Shown here piece by piece: positions 49,534-57,798 of a DNA stretch of 64,000 bases. Both the position numbers and the translations under genes were made by a program. The notes beneath the pieces were generated by a model. That model did no database searches. It saw only the letters and a list, made by a program, of their open reading frames with translations, and was not told the origin of the DNA. Position 1 is the first letter of the stretch; every line of letters begins with the position of its first letter. The stretch spans positions 4,464,001 through 4,528,000 of the forward strand of contig NZ_JAGPYQ010000001.1 of NCBI RefSeq assembly GCF_018070025.1, in the 5' to 3' direction. This DNA comes from Streptomyces liliiviolaceus. GTDB taxonomy: Bacteria > Actinomycetota > Actinomycetes > Streptomycetales > Streptomycetaceae.

Positions 49534-50766
49534 ATGTCACGTGAGAACACGTTCGTGATCGTCGGAGGTGGCCTGGCTGCCGGCAAGACCGCGGAGGAGC
49601 TGCGGCGGGCTGGTCACCAGGGGCCCGTCCTCGTCATCGGCGACGAATCGGAGCGGCCCTACATCCGCCCCCCGCTGTCCAAGGGGTATCTGCTGGGCAA
49701 GGAGGAGCGCGACTCCATCCACGTACACCCCGAGGGCTGGTACCGCGACAACGGAGTGGACCTGCTGCTGGGCACGACTGTCACGTCGGTCGACGTGCGG
49801 TCCAAGGAGGTGGCGCTCAGCGATGGACAGCGTGTTCGGTACGCGAAGCTCCTGCTGGCCACCGGTTCGTCCCCGCGCCGACTGTCGGTGCCGGGCGCCG
49901 ACTTCGGCAACGTGCTGTACCTGCGCCGCGTCGGCGACAGCGAGCGGCTCAAGGCCGCCTTCACACCGGGTGCGCGGATCGTCGTCATCGGTGGCGGCTG
50001 GATCGGCCTGGAGACAGCCGCGGCCGCCCGCATGGCCGGGGCGCACGTGACTGTCCTGGAGCACTCGGAACTCCCCTTGCTGAAGGTGCTGGGTCGGGAG
50101 GCCGCCGAGGTGTTCGCCGCCCTGCACCGTGATCACGGGGTCGAGCTGTACCCCCGGGCGGTGACCGAGCGCATCACCGGCAGTGGCTCGTTGGCGGACG
50201 GCGTGCTCCTGGCCGACGGCCGTCAGCTGCCCGCGGACGCCGTCGTGGTGGGTGTCGGCATCACGCCCAACGTCGGCCTCGCCGAGGCAGCGGGCCTTGA
50301 GGTGAACAACGGCATCGTCACCGACGCGCGGCTGCGGACCTCGGACCCCGACGTCTTCGCCGCCGGGGACGTCGCCAACGCCTTCCACCCGAGACTCGGC
50401 CGGCACCTGCGTGTGGAGCACTGGGCCAACGCCCTGCACCAACCGCGTACCGCGGCCCTGAGCATGCTCGGGAAGAACGCGGTCCACGACCGGCTGCCCT
50501 ACTTCTACACCGACCAGTACGACCTCGGAATGGAGTACACCGGCTATACGGAGCCGGGTGGTTACGACCGTGTCGTCTTCCGCGGGGAGCCCGACGAGCG
50601 GCGCTTCATCGCCTTCTGGATGTCCGGCAGCCGTGTCCTGGCCGGAATGAGCGTCAATGTGTGGGACGTCATCGACGACATCCGCTCGCTCATCGAATCC
50701 GAGGTCGTGACGGAGGACGGCGTCCTGTCCGACCCCGACGTCCCCTTGCAGAACCTGCTGCCCTGA
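49534..50766 (+). CDS. FAD-dependent ferredoxin/rubredoxin reductase-like oxidoreductase
   Basis: 410 residues from ATG 49534. The FAD site is TFVIVGGGLAAGKTAEELRR, then PYIRPPLSKGYLLG as in putidaredoxin- and BphA4-type reductases, LLLATGSSPRRL, the NAD site IVVIGGGWIGLETAAAARMA, and FAAGDVANAF (FAD motif 2). The C-terminal reductase domain (EHWANALHQPRTAALSMLG) matches the same class. It passes electrons from NAD(P)H to a small iron-sulfur protein; the 7Fe ferredoxin at 21054, under the same promoter type, is the obvious local candidate. Confidence 0.9.
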   Translation: MSRENTFVIVGGGLAAGKTAEELRRAGHQGPVLVIGDESERPYIRPPLSKGYLLGKEERDSIHVHPEGWYRDNGVDLLLGTTVTSVDVRSKEVALSDGQRVRYAKLLLATGSSPRRLSVPGADFGNVLYLRRVGDSERLKAAFTPGARIVVIGGGWIGLETAAAARMAGAHVTVLEHSELPLLKVLGREAAEVFAALHRDHGVELYPRAVTERITGSGSLADGVLLADGRQLPADAVVVGVGITPNVGLAEAAGLEVNNGIVTDARLRTSDPDVFAAGDVANAFHPRLGRHLRVEHWANALHQPRTAALSMLGKNAVHDRLPYFYTDQYDLGMEYTGYTEPGGYDRVVFRGEPDERRFIAFWMSGSRVLAGMSVNVWDVIDDIRSLIESEVVTEDGVLSDPDVPLQNLLP

Positions 50767-50797
50767 GTGGGCGCTCGATCGAAGTGAGCTGCCCCCG

Positions 50798-51250
50798 TCA
50801 GGCGCTGTCGGCTGCCGCAGCCAGGATCCGGGCCAGTTCGGCAGGTTGCGTGATCATGGGCCAGTGGCCTGAGTCGATGTCGGCGAAGTCGACGTGCTTG
50901 GCCCGAGCGAGTTCCGGGACGTCGCCGGCGTCCATACATTCCCGCGCCTGTGCGGGCGTGAACTCCGGACATACGACCACGACCGGAACGTCGAACCGCC
51001 GTTCGTCCGCCAGCCACACCACTCCCTCGGTCACGCCTGCGGGCACGGAGATCGCGGCAGCCGCGAACTCTCGCCTGGCCCCGTCGTCGAGGTCCGCGGC
51101 GTCCGGGCCCTCGAACGGGCCCCAGCCAGGGAAGGGCATGACGCCGTCACTCACCTCGAAGAAGTCGGCGTACGGCTGACCGTCGGCGGTCGGGAAACCC
51201 CCGATGAGGGCGACCTTCGCCAACCGCTCCGGCCCGGCCGCCGGTCGGCG
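50798..51250 (-). pseudogene. Alpha/beta hydrolase, 5'-truncated
   Basis: The minus-strand frame ending at 50798 reads ERLAKVALIGGFPTADGQPY, GVMPFPGWGPFEGPDAADLD, AGVTEGVVWLADERRFDVPV and DIDSGHWPMITQPAELARIL, the C-terminal half of an EstC/MenH-like esterase including its catalytic His (SGHWP). The first half, with the H-G motif and Ser elbow, is missing, and no plausible start lies nearby. It faces an equally truncated WYL regulator, so one deletion probably removed both 5' ends. Confidence 0.75.
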
Positions 51251-51384
51251 GCCAGCCAGGCCAGCGTGCACGGTCCACATACGGCAACCAGACCCGGTTG
51301 CCCTCGTCTGACGGGCCCGGGGCGACGGACTCCTGTGACCGCAGAGCTCGGCGGACCGGATTAGCCTGCTCCTGTCCCGAACGA

Positions 51385-52142
51385 TCTCAGTCCCACAGCG
51401 CGTGCGCTGCGCGCCCTGGAGACCGGCTGGGGCGCGGACGCGGCTGCCGCCCGTGCACTTCACGCAGTCCGAGGCCATCGGCCTGGTGATGGCGGTACTC
51501 AGCAGCCAGCCGACCGCGGCATCCACCGACGCCGACACCGACGACCTGATCGGCACCGCCCTGGGCAAGGTCGTCAAGGCACTTCCGGAGAGCGTCGGTC
51601 ACCAGGCGGCGATGCTGCGGGAGTACGCGTCGGCCGCCGCGGACCCGTACGCGGCTCACCCCGATCCGGCCATCACCAGCGAACTCGTCGACGCCGTCGC
51701 GGCCCGGCGCCGCGTGTCGGTCACGTACGGCAGCGAGGCGGGCAACGAGTGGGAGGCGGAGGTGGATCCCTGGTCCATCGTGATCCGCTACGGGCGCTGG
51801 TACCTGCTGTGCCACTCCCATCGAGCGGACGCCATCCGCACCTACCGGGTCGACCGGGTCCGCACGGTCCGGCCGACCGAGCACGGCTTCGAACCTCCCG
51901 ACAACCTCGACCCGGTGGCAGTGCTGGAGGAGAACCTGGGCCTCGGATGGGAGTTCTCCACCCGTGTGGTGTTCGACGCACCCCCGACCGAGGTAGCCCC
52001 GTGGATCCACCCGGACATGTACGCGCAGGAATGGCTCGCGGGGATACCGGTCGCCGTCCGCGTCGACGGCGGGGAGGAACTGCGCGCGGCGGTCGCGGCG
52101 CTTGCGGCGCGTTTCACCGCCGCCGTGGCAGATCAGCGTTGA
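51385..52142 (+). pseudogene. YafY-type WYL regulator lacking its HTH
   Basis: The frame ending at TGA 52140-52142 begins usefully at LPPVHFTQSEAIGLVMAVLS and holds a full WYL domain: VSVTYGSEAGNEWEAEVDPW, SIVIRYGRWYLLCHSHRADA and RVDRVRTVRPTE, then a C-terminal WCX part. The N-terminal winged helix normally before L-P-P-x-x-F-T is missing. Just upstream, in a different frame, NDLSPTARALRALE (from about 51381) resembles the very start of YafY proteins. An internal out-of-frame deletion of about 70 codons explains both. A shortened protein from an internal start cannot be ruled out but could not bind DNA in the usual way. Confidence 0.75.
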
Positions 52143-52513
52143 ACGGCCTGTAGTCCCACTTGTGGTTGCACCATGCGGCAGCGGTGCCGACGAACGGCGC
52201 TCAGCGGGCGAGAACTGTGGCGTACTTGGAGCCGACGTTCTGTACGCCGCGGACCCCTTGCTGACGCAAGGTGCTCCTCAGTCGCTCGGCCGTCACACCG
52301 GGCCCTGGGGTGTAGGTCGCGGTGTGTAGGAGCCGTGAACAAGGTGTCACACGGTCGGTGTCTGTCACAGAGGCTCCCGCTGTTCGGTCAGAGCAGGTGG
52401 GAGCCTCCGGGCGCCCTTGTGACCTGCCGCACCGCGCGGTCCGGCCGCACGACCAGCGCTCCCGGGCGCTTATGTGATGCCCAGCCGACCCGGCTGGCAA
52501 GGAAGGACACCCG
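52143..52513. other. Intergenic region with tandem TGTCACA boxes
   Basis: TGTCACA occurs at 52345-52351 and 52363-52369, 18 bases apart; only the second has a matching -10. A minus-strand frame at about 52204-52330 reads GVTAERLRSTLRQQGVRGVQ, which may be the end of a lost gene. Confidence 0.5.
52363..52389 (+). promoter_or_regulatory. Predicted ECF41-type promoter of the small coiled-coil gene
   Basis: TGTCACA (52363-52369), 16 bases, GGTC (52386-52389), 125 bases before ATG 52514. Confidence 0.7.
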
Positions 52514-52756
52514 ATGAGCCACGACTTCGCTCACGACGACGATCCCGCAGCCACCACCGTGTTCCTGGCCGCGGAAGCAGCCGTGCTCACGGAACGGGTC
52601 CGCATGCTGCGGCAGCAGCTCGCCGACGTCGACGCGCGCATCCGGGAGACCGCCGAGAAACTGGGCCGGCTGGACCCGCCTCCCCCGGCCTCCGCCGAGG
52701 AGCACGAGACGTCCGGCACCTCGGCCACGGCGCGTACAAGGCAGTGCCACCATTGA
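52514..52756 (+). CDS. Small coiled-coil protein
   Basis: 80 residues from ATG 52514 (AAGGAAGGACACC upstream). The central region LTERVRMLRQQLADVDARIR, continuing to ETAEKLGRL, has a clean heptad pattern and should form a coiled coil. It is flanked by an acidic N-terminus (HDFAHDDDP) and a Pro/Ser/Thr-rich tail. No family recognised. It has a regulon promoter. The next gene also encodes an N-terminal coiled coil, so the two products might associate. Confidence 0.7.
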   Translation: MSHDFAHDDDPAATTVFLAAEAAVLTERVRMLRQQLADVDARIRETAEKLGRLDPPPPASAEEHETSGTSATARTRQCHH

Positions 52757-52802
52757 CTACATCTTCCGATTCGTAGCGTACTGGTGCGTCTGTGGTGAAG
52801 AG

Positions 52803-52818
52803 TATGCTCCTCCATACG
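52803..52818. promoter_or_regulatory. Inverted repeat upstream of the coiled-coil/winged-helix gene
   Basis: GTATG and CATAC flank a 6-base centre in the leader of the gene at 52914; a TTGACT box (52754-52759) lies upstream. A possible operator. Confidence 0.35.
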
Positions 52819-52913
52819 ATGTCATGAGGTACCCATCCCGGCGTCCGAGCCGCGCGGCCCCGAAGCCTCGCTGGGCACGGCCCGGCGTGTGGGAGTGAGG
52901 ATGAGAGGAAGCC

Positions 52914-53498
52914 ATGGCCCCGGCGACTCACGCGGCGCACAACATCGAAACCACCGCTGAGAGCCTCCAGGGGGATCTGGCCCGCCTGGAGCTGCAGAAG
53001 CGGGCTCTGGAGAGGGAACTGGCCGCGGTCGTCGCACACCTCGACTCCGTCCAGCGGGCTCTGAGCGCCCTGTCGGTCCTGATGTCCGACTCCCCCGACG
53101 CGACACGGTCCAAGACGACGGGGAACGCCGACAGGCACCACGGTACGAAGGCGGTGCAGGAAGTCGGCGCCTCCAGCGCGGAGGAGCCGACAGTGGAAGC
53201 TGCCGCCCCGTCGGAATCCGCCGGCGCGCGGGAGAAACACACTTCCCGTGCCGCTCGCGCCTCTCGCTCCAAGGCGCCCGAGCAACAACAACAGCAGCAG
53301 TACGGACAGCTCACCGAACAGATCATCGAGTACTTCACGCACGTCGCCGACCGGGAGGTCAGGGCCCGCGACGTGGCCGCGGCGCTCGGCCGTGACACCG
53401 ACAGCGGAACCATCAACGCCGTACGCAGTACGCTCGACCGGCTTGTCGGCACTTCGCGGATCCAGCGGGCCGGCCGAGGACTCTACCGCGCCGGGTGA
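52914..53498 (+). CDS. Protein with N-terminal coiled coil and C-terminal winged helix
   Basis: 194 residues from ATG 52914 (GAGAGGAAGCC upstream). Residues 10-60 form a coiled coil (LQGDLARLELQKRALERELA). A disordered Ala/Ser/Glu-rich linker ends in a six-Gln run. The C-terminal 60 residues look like a winged helix (QIIEYFTHVADREVRARDVA, AALGRDTDSGTINAVRSTLD and a GRGLYRAG wing). The layout suggests a DNA-binding regulator that oligomerises. No TGTCACA element; a housekeeping-type promoter is more likely. Confidence 0.75.
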   Translation: MAPATHAAHNIETTAESLQGDLARLELQKRALERELAAVVAHLDSVQRALSALSVLMSDSPDATRSKTTGNADRHHGTKAVQEVGASSAEEPTVEAAAPSESAGAREKHTSRAARASRSKAPEQQQQQQYGQLTEQIIEYFTHVADREVRARDVAAALGRDTDSGTINAVRSTLDRLVGTSRIQRAGRGLYRAG

Positions 53499-53603
53499 CG
53501 CAAAGGCGGCGAGGACGCACTCGTCACATCCTTCCCGTCCCTGCCCGGGAACACGCCCCCCTTTCACACTGTTGAACCTCGCAGTGGAAAGGATGGCGAG
53601 ACC

Positions 53604-54668
53604 GTGCACGGTGAGTACAAGGTTCCTGGCGGCAAGCTGATCGTCGTGGATGTCGACGTGGAGGACGGCGTGCTGCGGCACCCCCGGGTCACTGGCGACT
53701 TCTTCCTCGAACCGGACGAGGCACTCGAAGCGATGAACCGGGCGCTGGACGGCGCTCCGGCGGACACCGACGCGGCCGGTCTGGCAGCCCGCGTCGACAG
53801 GGCGGTGCCCGACGGCACGGTCATGTACGGGCTGACGTCCGAGGGTGTCGGCACTGCCGTGCGCAGGGCGCTCGCGCACGCCAGCGACTGGACCGACTAC
53901 GACTGGCAGCTGATCCACGACGGCCCTCAAAGTCCCGCCCTGCACATGGCGTTGGACGAAGCGCTCACCGCGGAGGTCGCGGCCGGTCGCCGGCCCCCGA
54001 CGCTCAGGGTGTGGGAGTGGGCGACCTCGGCAGTGATCATCGGCAGCTTCCAGTCCCTGCGCAACGAAGTCGATCTTGCCAGCGCCCACGAGCACGGCAT
54101 CGAGGTCGTACGCCGTATCTCCGGTGGCGGGGCGATGTTCGTGGAGCCCGGCAATACGATCACCTACTCGCTCTCCGTGCCGGACGCGCTGGTACAGGGC
54201 CTGTCCTTCCAGGACAGCTACGCCTACCTCGACGACTGGGTGCTCGACGCTCTCGGCGAGATGGGGATCAAGGCCTGGTACCAGCCGTTGAACGACATCA
54301 CCACCGACCAGGGGAAGATCGCCGGCGCGGCGCAGAAGCGCATCGTGGGACCGGACGGAGGGCCCGGCGCCGTGCTGCACCACGTGACCATGGCCTACGA
54401 CATCGACGCCGACAAGATGCTCAGTGTGCTGCGCACAGGGCGGGAGAAGCTGTCGGACAAGGGCACGAGGAGCGCGAAGAAGCGGGTGGATCCGCTGCGA
54501 CGGCAGACCGGCCTCGCACGAGAAGCCGTCATCGCAGGGCTGATCGGATCCTTCAGGACCCGTTACGGCCTCGCCGCCGGCCAGGTGACGGACTCGGAGA
54601 TGGCGCGTGCGCGTGAACTGATGCGCACGAAGTTCTCCACACCGGAGTGGACGGCCCGCCTCCCCTGA
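53604..54668 (+). CDS. lplA: Lipoate-protein ligase with fused LplA C-terminal-type domain
   Basis: 354 residues from GTG 53604 (GGAAAGG nine bases upstream). The N-terminal 90 residues (HGEYKVPGGKLIVVDVDVED, VTGDFFLEPDEALEAMNRAL) match the accessory domain that is C-terminal in E. coli LplA. The catalytic domain follows: ALHMALDEALTAEVAAG, SFQSLRNEVDLASAHEHGIE, VVRRISGGGAMFVEPGNTIT (R-R-x-S-G-G-G motif) and GKIAGAAQKRIVG with the lipoate-binding Lys. It activates free lipoate with ATP and attaches it to E2 subunits. A link to the PDH E1 gene 9 kb upstream is suggestive only. Confidence 0.9.
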   Translation: MHGEYKVPGGKLIVVDVDVEDGVLRHPRVTGDFFLEPDEALEAMNRALDGAPADTDAAGLAARVDRAVPDGTVMYGLTSEGVGTAVRRALAHASDWTDYDWQLIHDGPQSPALHMALDEALTAEVAAGRRPPTLRVWEWATSAVIIGSFQSLRNEVDLASAHEHGIEVVRRISGGGAMFVEPGNTITYSLSVPDALVQGLSFQDSYAYLDDWVLDALGEMGIKAWYQPLNDITTDQGKIAGAAQKRIVGPDGGPGAVLHHVTMAYDIDADKMLSVLRTGREKLSDKGTRSAKKRVDPLRRQTGLAREAVIAGLIGSFRTRYGLAAGQVTDSEMARARELMRTKFSTPEWTARLP

Positions 54669-54710
54669 AACCGGCGGGCGAGCCGCTGCGCGCCCCGGCC
54701 GGACAGGAGC

Positions 54711-54754
54711 GTGCCGTCGCCCGTGCCTGGACGACCTGGCACGGGCGACGGCAC
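54711..54754. terminator. Bidirectional terminator
   Basis: 54711-54727 and 54738-54754 form a perfect 17-bp stem with a 10-base loop between the convergent ligase and sugar permease genes. Confidence 0.92.
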
Positions 54755-54826
54755 GAAGCGAGGGGAAGGGCAGCGGGGACTTGGCCCCTCCCCCCGAGTT
54801 CAGCGGACAGCGGGAAGCGACGAGCG

Positions 54827-56245
54827 CTAGCCCATCTCCTCCAGCGTCTTGCCCTTCGTCTCCTTGACGAATTTGAGGACGAAGGGGATGGAGAGCGCGG
54901 CGAAGACCGTGTAGATCACGTAGGTCGCGGAGAGGTTCCAGTCGGCCAGTGACGGGAAGCTCGCGGTGATGGCCCAGTTGGCGATCCACTGCGCGGCGGC
55001 GGCGACGCCGAGGGCCGCGGCGCGGAGCTTGTTGGGGAACATCTCGCCGAGGAAGACCCACACCACGACACCCCAGGAGAGGGCGAAGAAGAGGACGAAG
55101 ACGTGGGCGGCGATCAGCGCGACCCAGCCCTGGGTGGCGGGGAGCTTGCCGTCGACGAGGTCGTAGGAGAACGCCCAGGCCTCCAGGCCGAGGCCGATGA
55201 CCATGCCCACCGAGCCGATGAGGGCGAGGGGGCGGCGGCCGATCCGGTCGACGAAGATCATGGCGATCACGGTGCCGATGATGTTGATGATCGACGTGGT
55301 GAACGAGTAGAGGAACGAGTCCGTCGGGTCGACGCCCACCGACTGCCACAGCGTGGAGGAGTAGTAGAACGCCACGTTGATGCCGACGAACTGCTGGAAC
55401 ACCGACAGCCCGATACCGATCCACACGATCGGCTTGAAGAAGAAGGTGCCGCCCAGGAGGTCCTTGAAGGTCGACTTGTGCTCGCTCTTCATCGCCTGCT
55501 CGATCTCGGTGACCCGGGCGTCCAGGTCGATGCGGTCGCCCTCGACCTCCCGCAGCACCTCACGGGCGCGCTCGTGCCGCCCCGCGGAGATCAGGAAGCG
55601 CGGCGACTCGGGGATCGCGAAGGACAGCAGCCCGTACAGGACGGCCGGGATCACCATCACGCCGAGCATGACCTGCCAGGCCTCCAGGCCCATGACGGTG
55701 CCGCGCTGGTCGCCGTCGGCGGCGTTGAGGATGCCCCAGTTGACGAGCTGCGAGACGGCGATGCCGATGACGATCGCGGCCTGCTGGAACGAGCCGAGCC
55801 GTCCGCGGTAGGCGGCCGGGGAGACCTCGGCGATGTAGGCCGGGCCGATGACCGAGGCCATACCGATGGCGAAACCGCCGATGACCCGCCAGAACGCCAG
55901 GTCCCACAGGGCGAAGGGCAGGGCGGAGCCCACCGCGCTGACGGTGAACAGCACCGCCGAGATCTGCATGCAGCGGATCCGGCCGATGCGGTCGGCGATC
56001 CGGCCCGCGGTCGCGGCACCGATCGCACAGCCGATCAGGGCGATGGCGATGACCTGGGCCAGGGCCGCGGAGCCGACCTCGTACCGGTCACGGATGGCCT
56101 CGACCGCGCCGTTGATCACGGCACTGTCGTAGCCGAAGAGGAAGCCGCCCATCGCGGCCGCCGCCGCGATGAAGATGACGTGCCCGAGATGCTCGGGATG
56201 AGCCGGTCGGGCTCCGGACTGGGGTGGCTGCGCTGTGCTGGTCAC
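54827..56245 (-). CDS. Sugar:proton symporter of the MFS sugar porter family (GlcP-like)
   Basis: 472 residues from GTG 56245 (GAGGAG eight bases upstream). Twelve helices with the sugar-porter signatures: GGFLFGYDSAVINGAVEAIR, GRIADRIGRIR, RVIGGFAIGMASVIGPAYIA, PESPRFLISAGRHERAREVL in the central loop, QQFVGINVAFYYSSTLW, VDRIGRRPL and a final LKFVKETKGKTLEEM. It resembles the glucose permease GlcP of Streptomyces. Codon use is strongly biased, as in highly expressed genes. Its TGTCACA promoter would couple sugar uptake to the regulon. Confidence 0.92.
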   Translation of the reverse strand: MTSTAQPPQSGARPAHPEHLGHVIFIAAAAAMGGFLFGYDSAVINGAVEAIRDRYEVGSAALAQVIAIALIGCAIGAATAGRIADRIGRIRCMQISAVLFTVSAVGSALPFALWDLAFWRVIGGFAIGMASVIGPAYIAEVSPAAYRGRLGSFQQAAIVIGIAVSQLVNWGILNAADGDQRGTVMGLEAWQVMLGVMVIPAVLYGLLSFAIPESPRFLISAGRHERAREVLREVEGDRIDLDARVTEIEQAMKSEHKSTFKDLLGGTFFFKPIVWIGIGLSVFQQFVGINVAFYYSSTLWQSVGVDPTDSFLYSFTTSIINIIGTVIAMIFVDRIGRRPLALIGSVGMVIGLGLEAWAFSYDLVDGKLPATQGWVALIAAHVFVLFFALSWGVVVWVFLGEMFPNKLRAAALGVAAAAQWIANWAITASFPSLADWNLSATYVIYTVFAALSIPFVLKFVKETKGKTLEEMG

Positions 56246-56327
56246 GTGTAACTCCTCGGGCCACCGGGTTCACGGTTGCGTCGGGGGACGACGACTCGAC
56301 GGACAGTGGGGATGCTCACCCGTAGGA

Positions 56328-56354
56328 GACAGCGTCCGTGCTGTGCTTGTGACA
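56328..56354 (-). promoter_or_regulatory. Predicted ECF41-type promoter of the sugar permease gene
   Basis: Minus strand: TGTCACA (56354-56348), 16 bases, TGTC (56331-56328), 83 bases before GTG 56245. Confidence 0.7.
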
Positions 56355-56389
56355 CCGTCACACCGTTCTCCGCCGCGGTCGGTTGTCGA

Positions 56390-56416
56390 TGTCACAACTA
56401 CGGTGCCCGTCCGGTC
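56390..56416 (+). promoter_or_regulatory. Predicted ECF41-type promoter of the NDH-2/MarR operon
   Basis: TGTCACA (56390-56396), 16 bases, GGTC (56413-56416), 33 bases before GTG 56449; divergent from the sugar permease promoter. Confidence 0.78.
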
Positions 56417-56448
56417 AGAAGGACGAAGCCGAGAGAACAGAGGACATC

Positions 56449-57798
56449 GTGCGGGAGATCCTGATCGTGGGTGGCGGTTACGCGGGTTTCTACGCCGCGT
56501 GGGGCCTGGAGAAGAAGCTGCGCCGAGGAGAGGCGCGGGTCACCGTCGTCGACCCGCGGCCGTACATGACGTACCAGCCCTTCCTGCCGGAGGTCGTGGC
56601 GGGCTCCATCGAGGCACGCCACGCGGCGGTGTCGCTACGGCGGCACCTGCACCGCACACGACTGGTCGCCGGCACGGTGACCGGCATCCGTCACCACGAC
56701 CGCACCGTCACCGTCCGCCCGGACAGCGGTCCGGACTACGAACTGTCCTACGACGTCCTGGTGGTCACCGCCGGAGCCGTCACCCGGACCTTCGCGATAC
56801 CCGGACTCGGCGAGGAGGCGTTCGGGCTCAAGCATGTGGAGGAGGCCGTCGCCATCCGCGACCGGCTGCTCACCTCGTTCGACCGCGCGGCGACGCTCCC
56901 GCGAGGCCCCGAGCGGCGCAGGCTCCTCACCGTCACGTTCGTCGGCGGTGGCTTCTCCGGGGTGGAGGGGTTCGGGGAATTGCTCTCCCTGGCGACCGCC
57001 TTGCTCCGCCACTATCCCGAACTGTCCGCGGACGAGCTGCGGTTCCACTTGGTCGAGGCGCGCGGCCGCATCCTGCCGGAGGTCGGCGACGGGCCGGGCG
57101 CCTGGGTGGTGCGCGCACTGCGGGGGCGTGGAGCCCAGGTGCACCTCAACACCCAGCTCGTCTCCGCGGAACACGGCCGCATCGTGCTGTCGAACGGCGA
57201 GGAGTTCGACTCCGGGCTCCTCGTGTGGACCGCCGGCAACGCGGCCAACCCGATCATGCACAACCACACGGACCTGCCCGTCGACGAGCGCGGTCTGCTG
57301 ACCGTGCGCGCCGATCTGCGAGTGGGAACACAGGAGGCTCCGCTGGAGGACGTGTGGGCCGCCGGTGACGACGCCGCGGTCCCCGACCTCGCGGCGGGCC
57401 GACCGGGGGCGTACACGGTCCCCAACGCCCAGCACGCGGTGCGCCAGGGCAGGCTGCTCGCGAGGAACATCCTGGCGACGCTGCGAGGACGAACCGCCAA
57501 GGACTACGTGCACCACGGCCTGGGGGTGGTCGCCACCCTGGGCCTGGGGCGCGGAATCTTCCAGTACCGGCGTCTGGTCGTCAAGGGCTTCCTGGCCTGG
57601 CTCATGCACCGCGGCTACCACGTGCTCGCCGTGCCCACCTGGGAGCGCAAGGTCAGGGTACTCGCCGTGTGGGCGACCGCCGTGCTGTACGGCAGGGACG
57701 TCGTGTCCCTGGCCTCGGTGCAGCGGCCACGCGAGGCCTTCGTGACGGGTGGCAACCCCCGTCGCGGGGAGCAGTCGGCCGATGTGCCGGCCCGGTGA
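56449..57798 (+). CDS. ndh: Type II NADH dehydrogenase-like FAD oxidoreductase
   Basis: 449 residues from GTG 56449 (AGAGGA five bases upstream); an ATG at 56383 lies before the promoter. FAD motif EILIVGGGYAGFYAAWGLEK, then PYMTYQPFLPEVVAGSIEAR as in NDH-2, DVLVVTAGAVTRTFAIPGL, the NADH site TVTFVGGGFSGVEGFGELLS, VWTAGNAANPIM and VWAAGDDAAVPDL. A C-terminal membrane-associating region (YRRLVVKGFLAWLMHRGYHV, VLAVWATAVLYGRDVVSL) is present. It should oxidise NADH and reduce menaquinone without pumping protons. The last bases overlap the MarR gene (GTGA). Confidence 0.9.
   Translation: MREILIVGGGYAGFYAAWGLEKKLRRGEARVTVVDPRPYMTYQPFLPEVVAGSIEARHAAVSLRRHLHRTRLVAGTVTGIRHHDRTVTVRPDSGPDYELSYDVLVVTAGAVTRTFAIPGLGEEAFGLKHVEEAVAIRDRLLTSFDRAATLPRGPERRRLLTVTFVGGGFSGVEGFGELLSLATALLRHYPELSADELRFHLVEARGRILPEVGDGPGAWVVRALRGRGAQVHLNTQLVSAEHGRIVLSNGEEFDSGLLVWTAGNAANPIMHNHTDLPVDERGLLTVRADLRVGTQEAPLEDVWAAGDDAAVPDLAAGRPGAYTVPNAQHAVRQGRLLARNILATLRGRTAKDYVHHGLGVVATLGLGRGIFQYRRLVVKGFLAWLMHRGYHVLAVPTWERKVRVLAVWATAVLYGRDVVSLASVQRPREAFVTGGNPRRGEQSADVPAR

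Noticed and set aside
53283..53301. CAA/CAG run as a microsatellite of interest
   Set aside because: It only encodes six Gln in a linker and is too short to suggest phase variation.
53522..53555. CGTCACA upstream of the lipoate ligase
   Set aside because: The position 16 bases on reads CCGG, not a GTC box.
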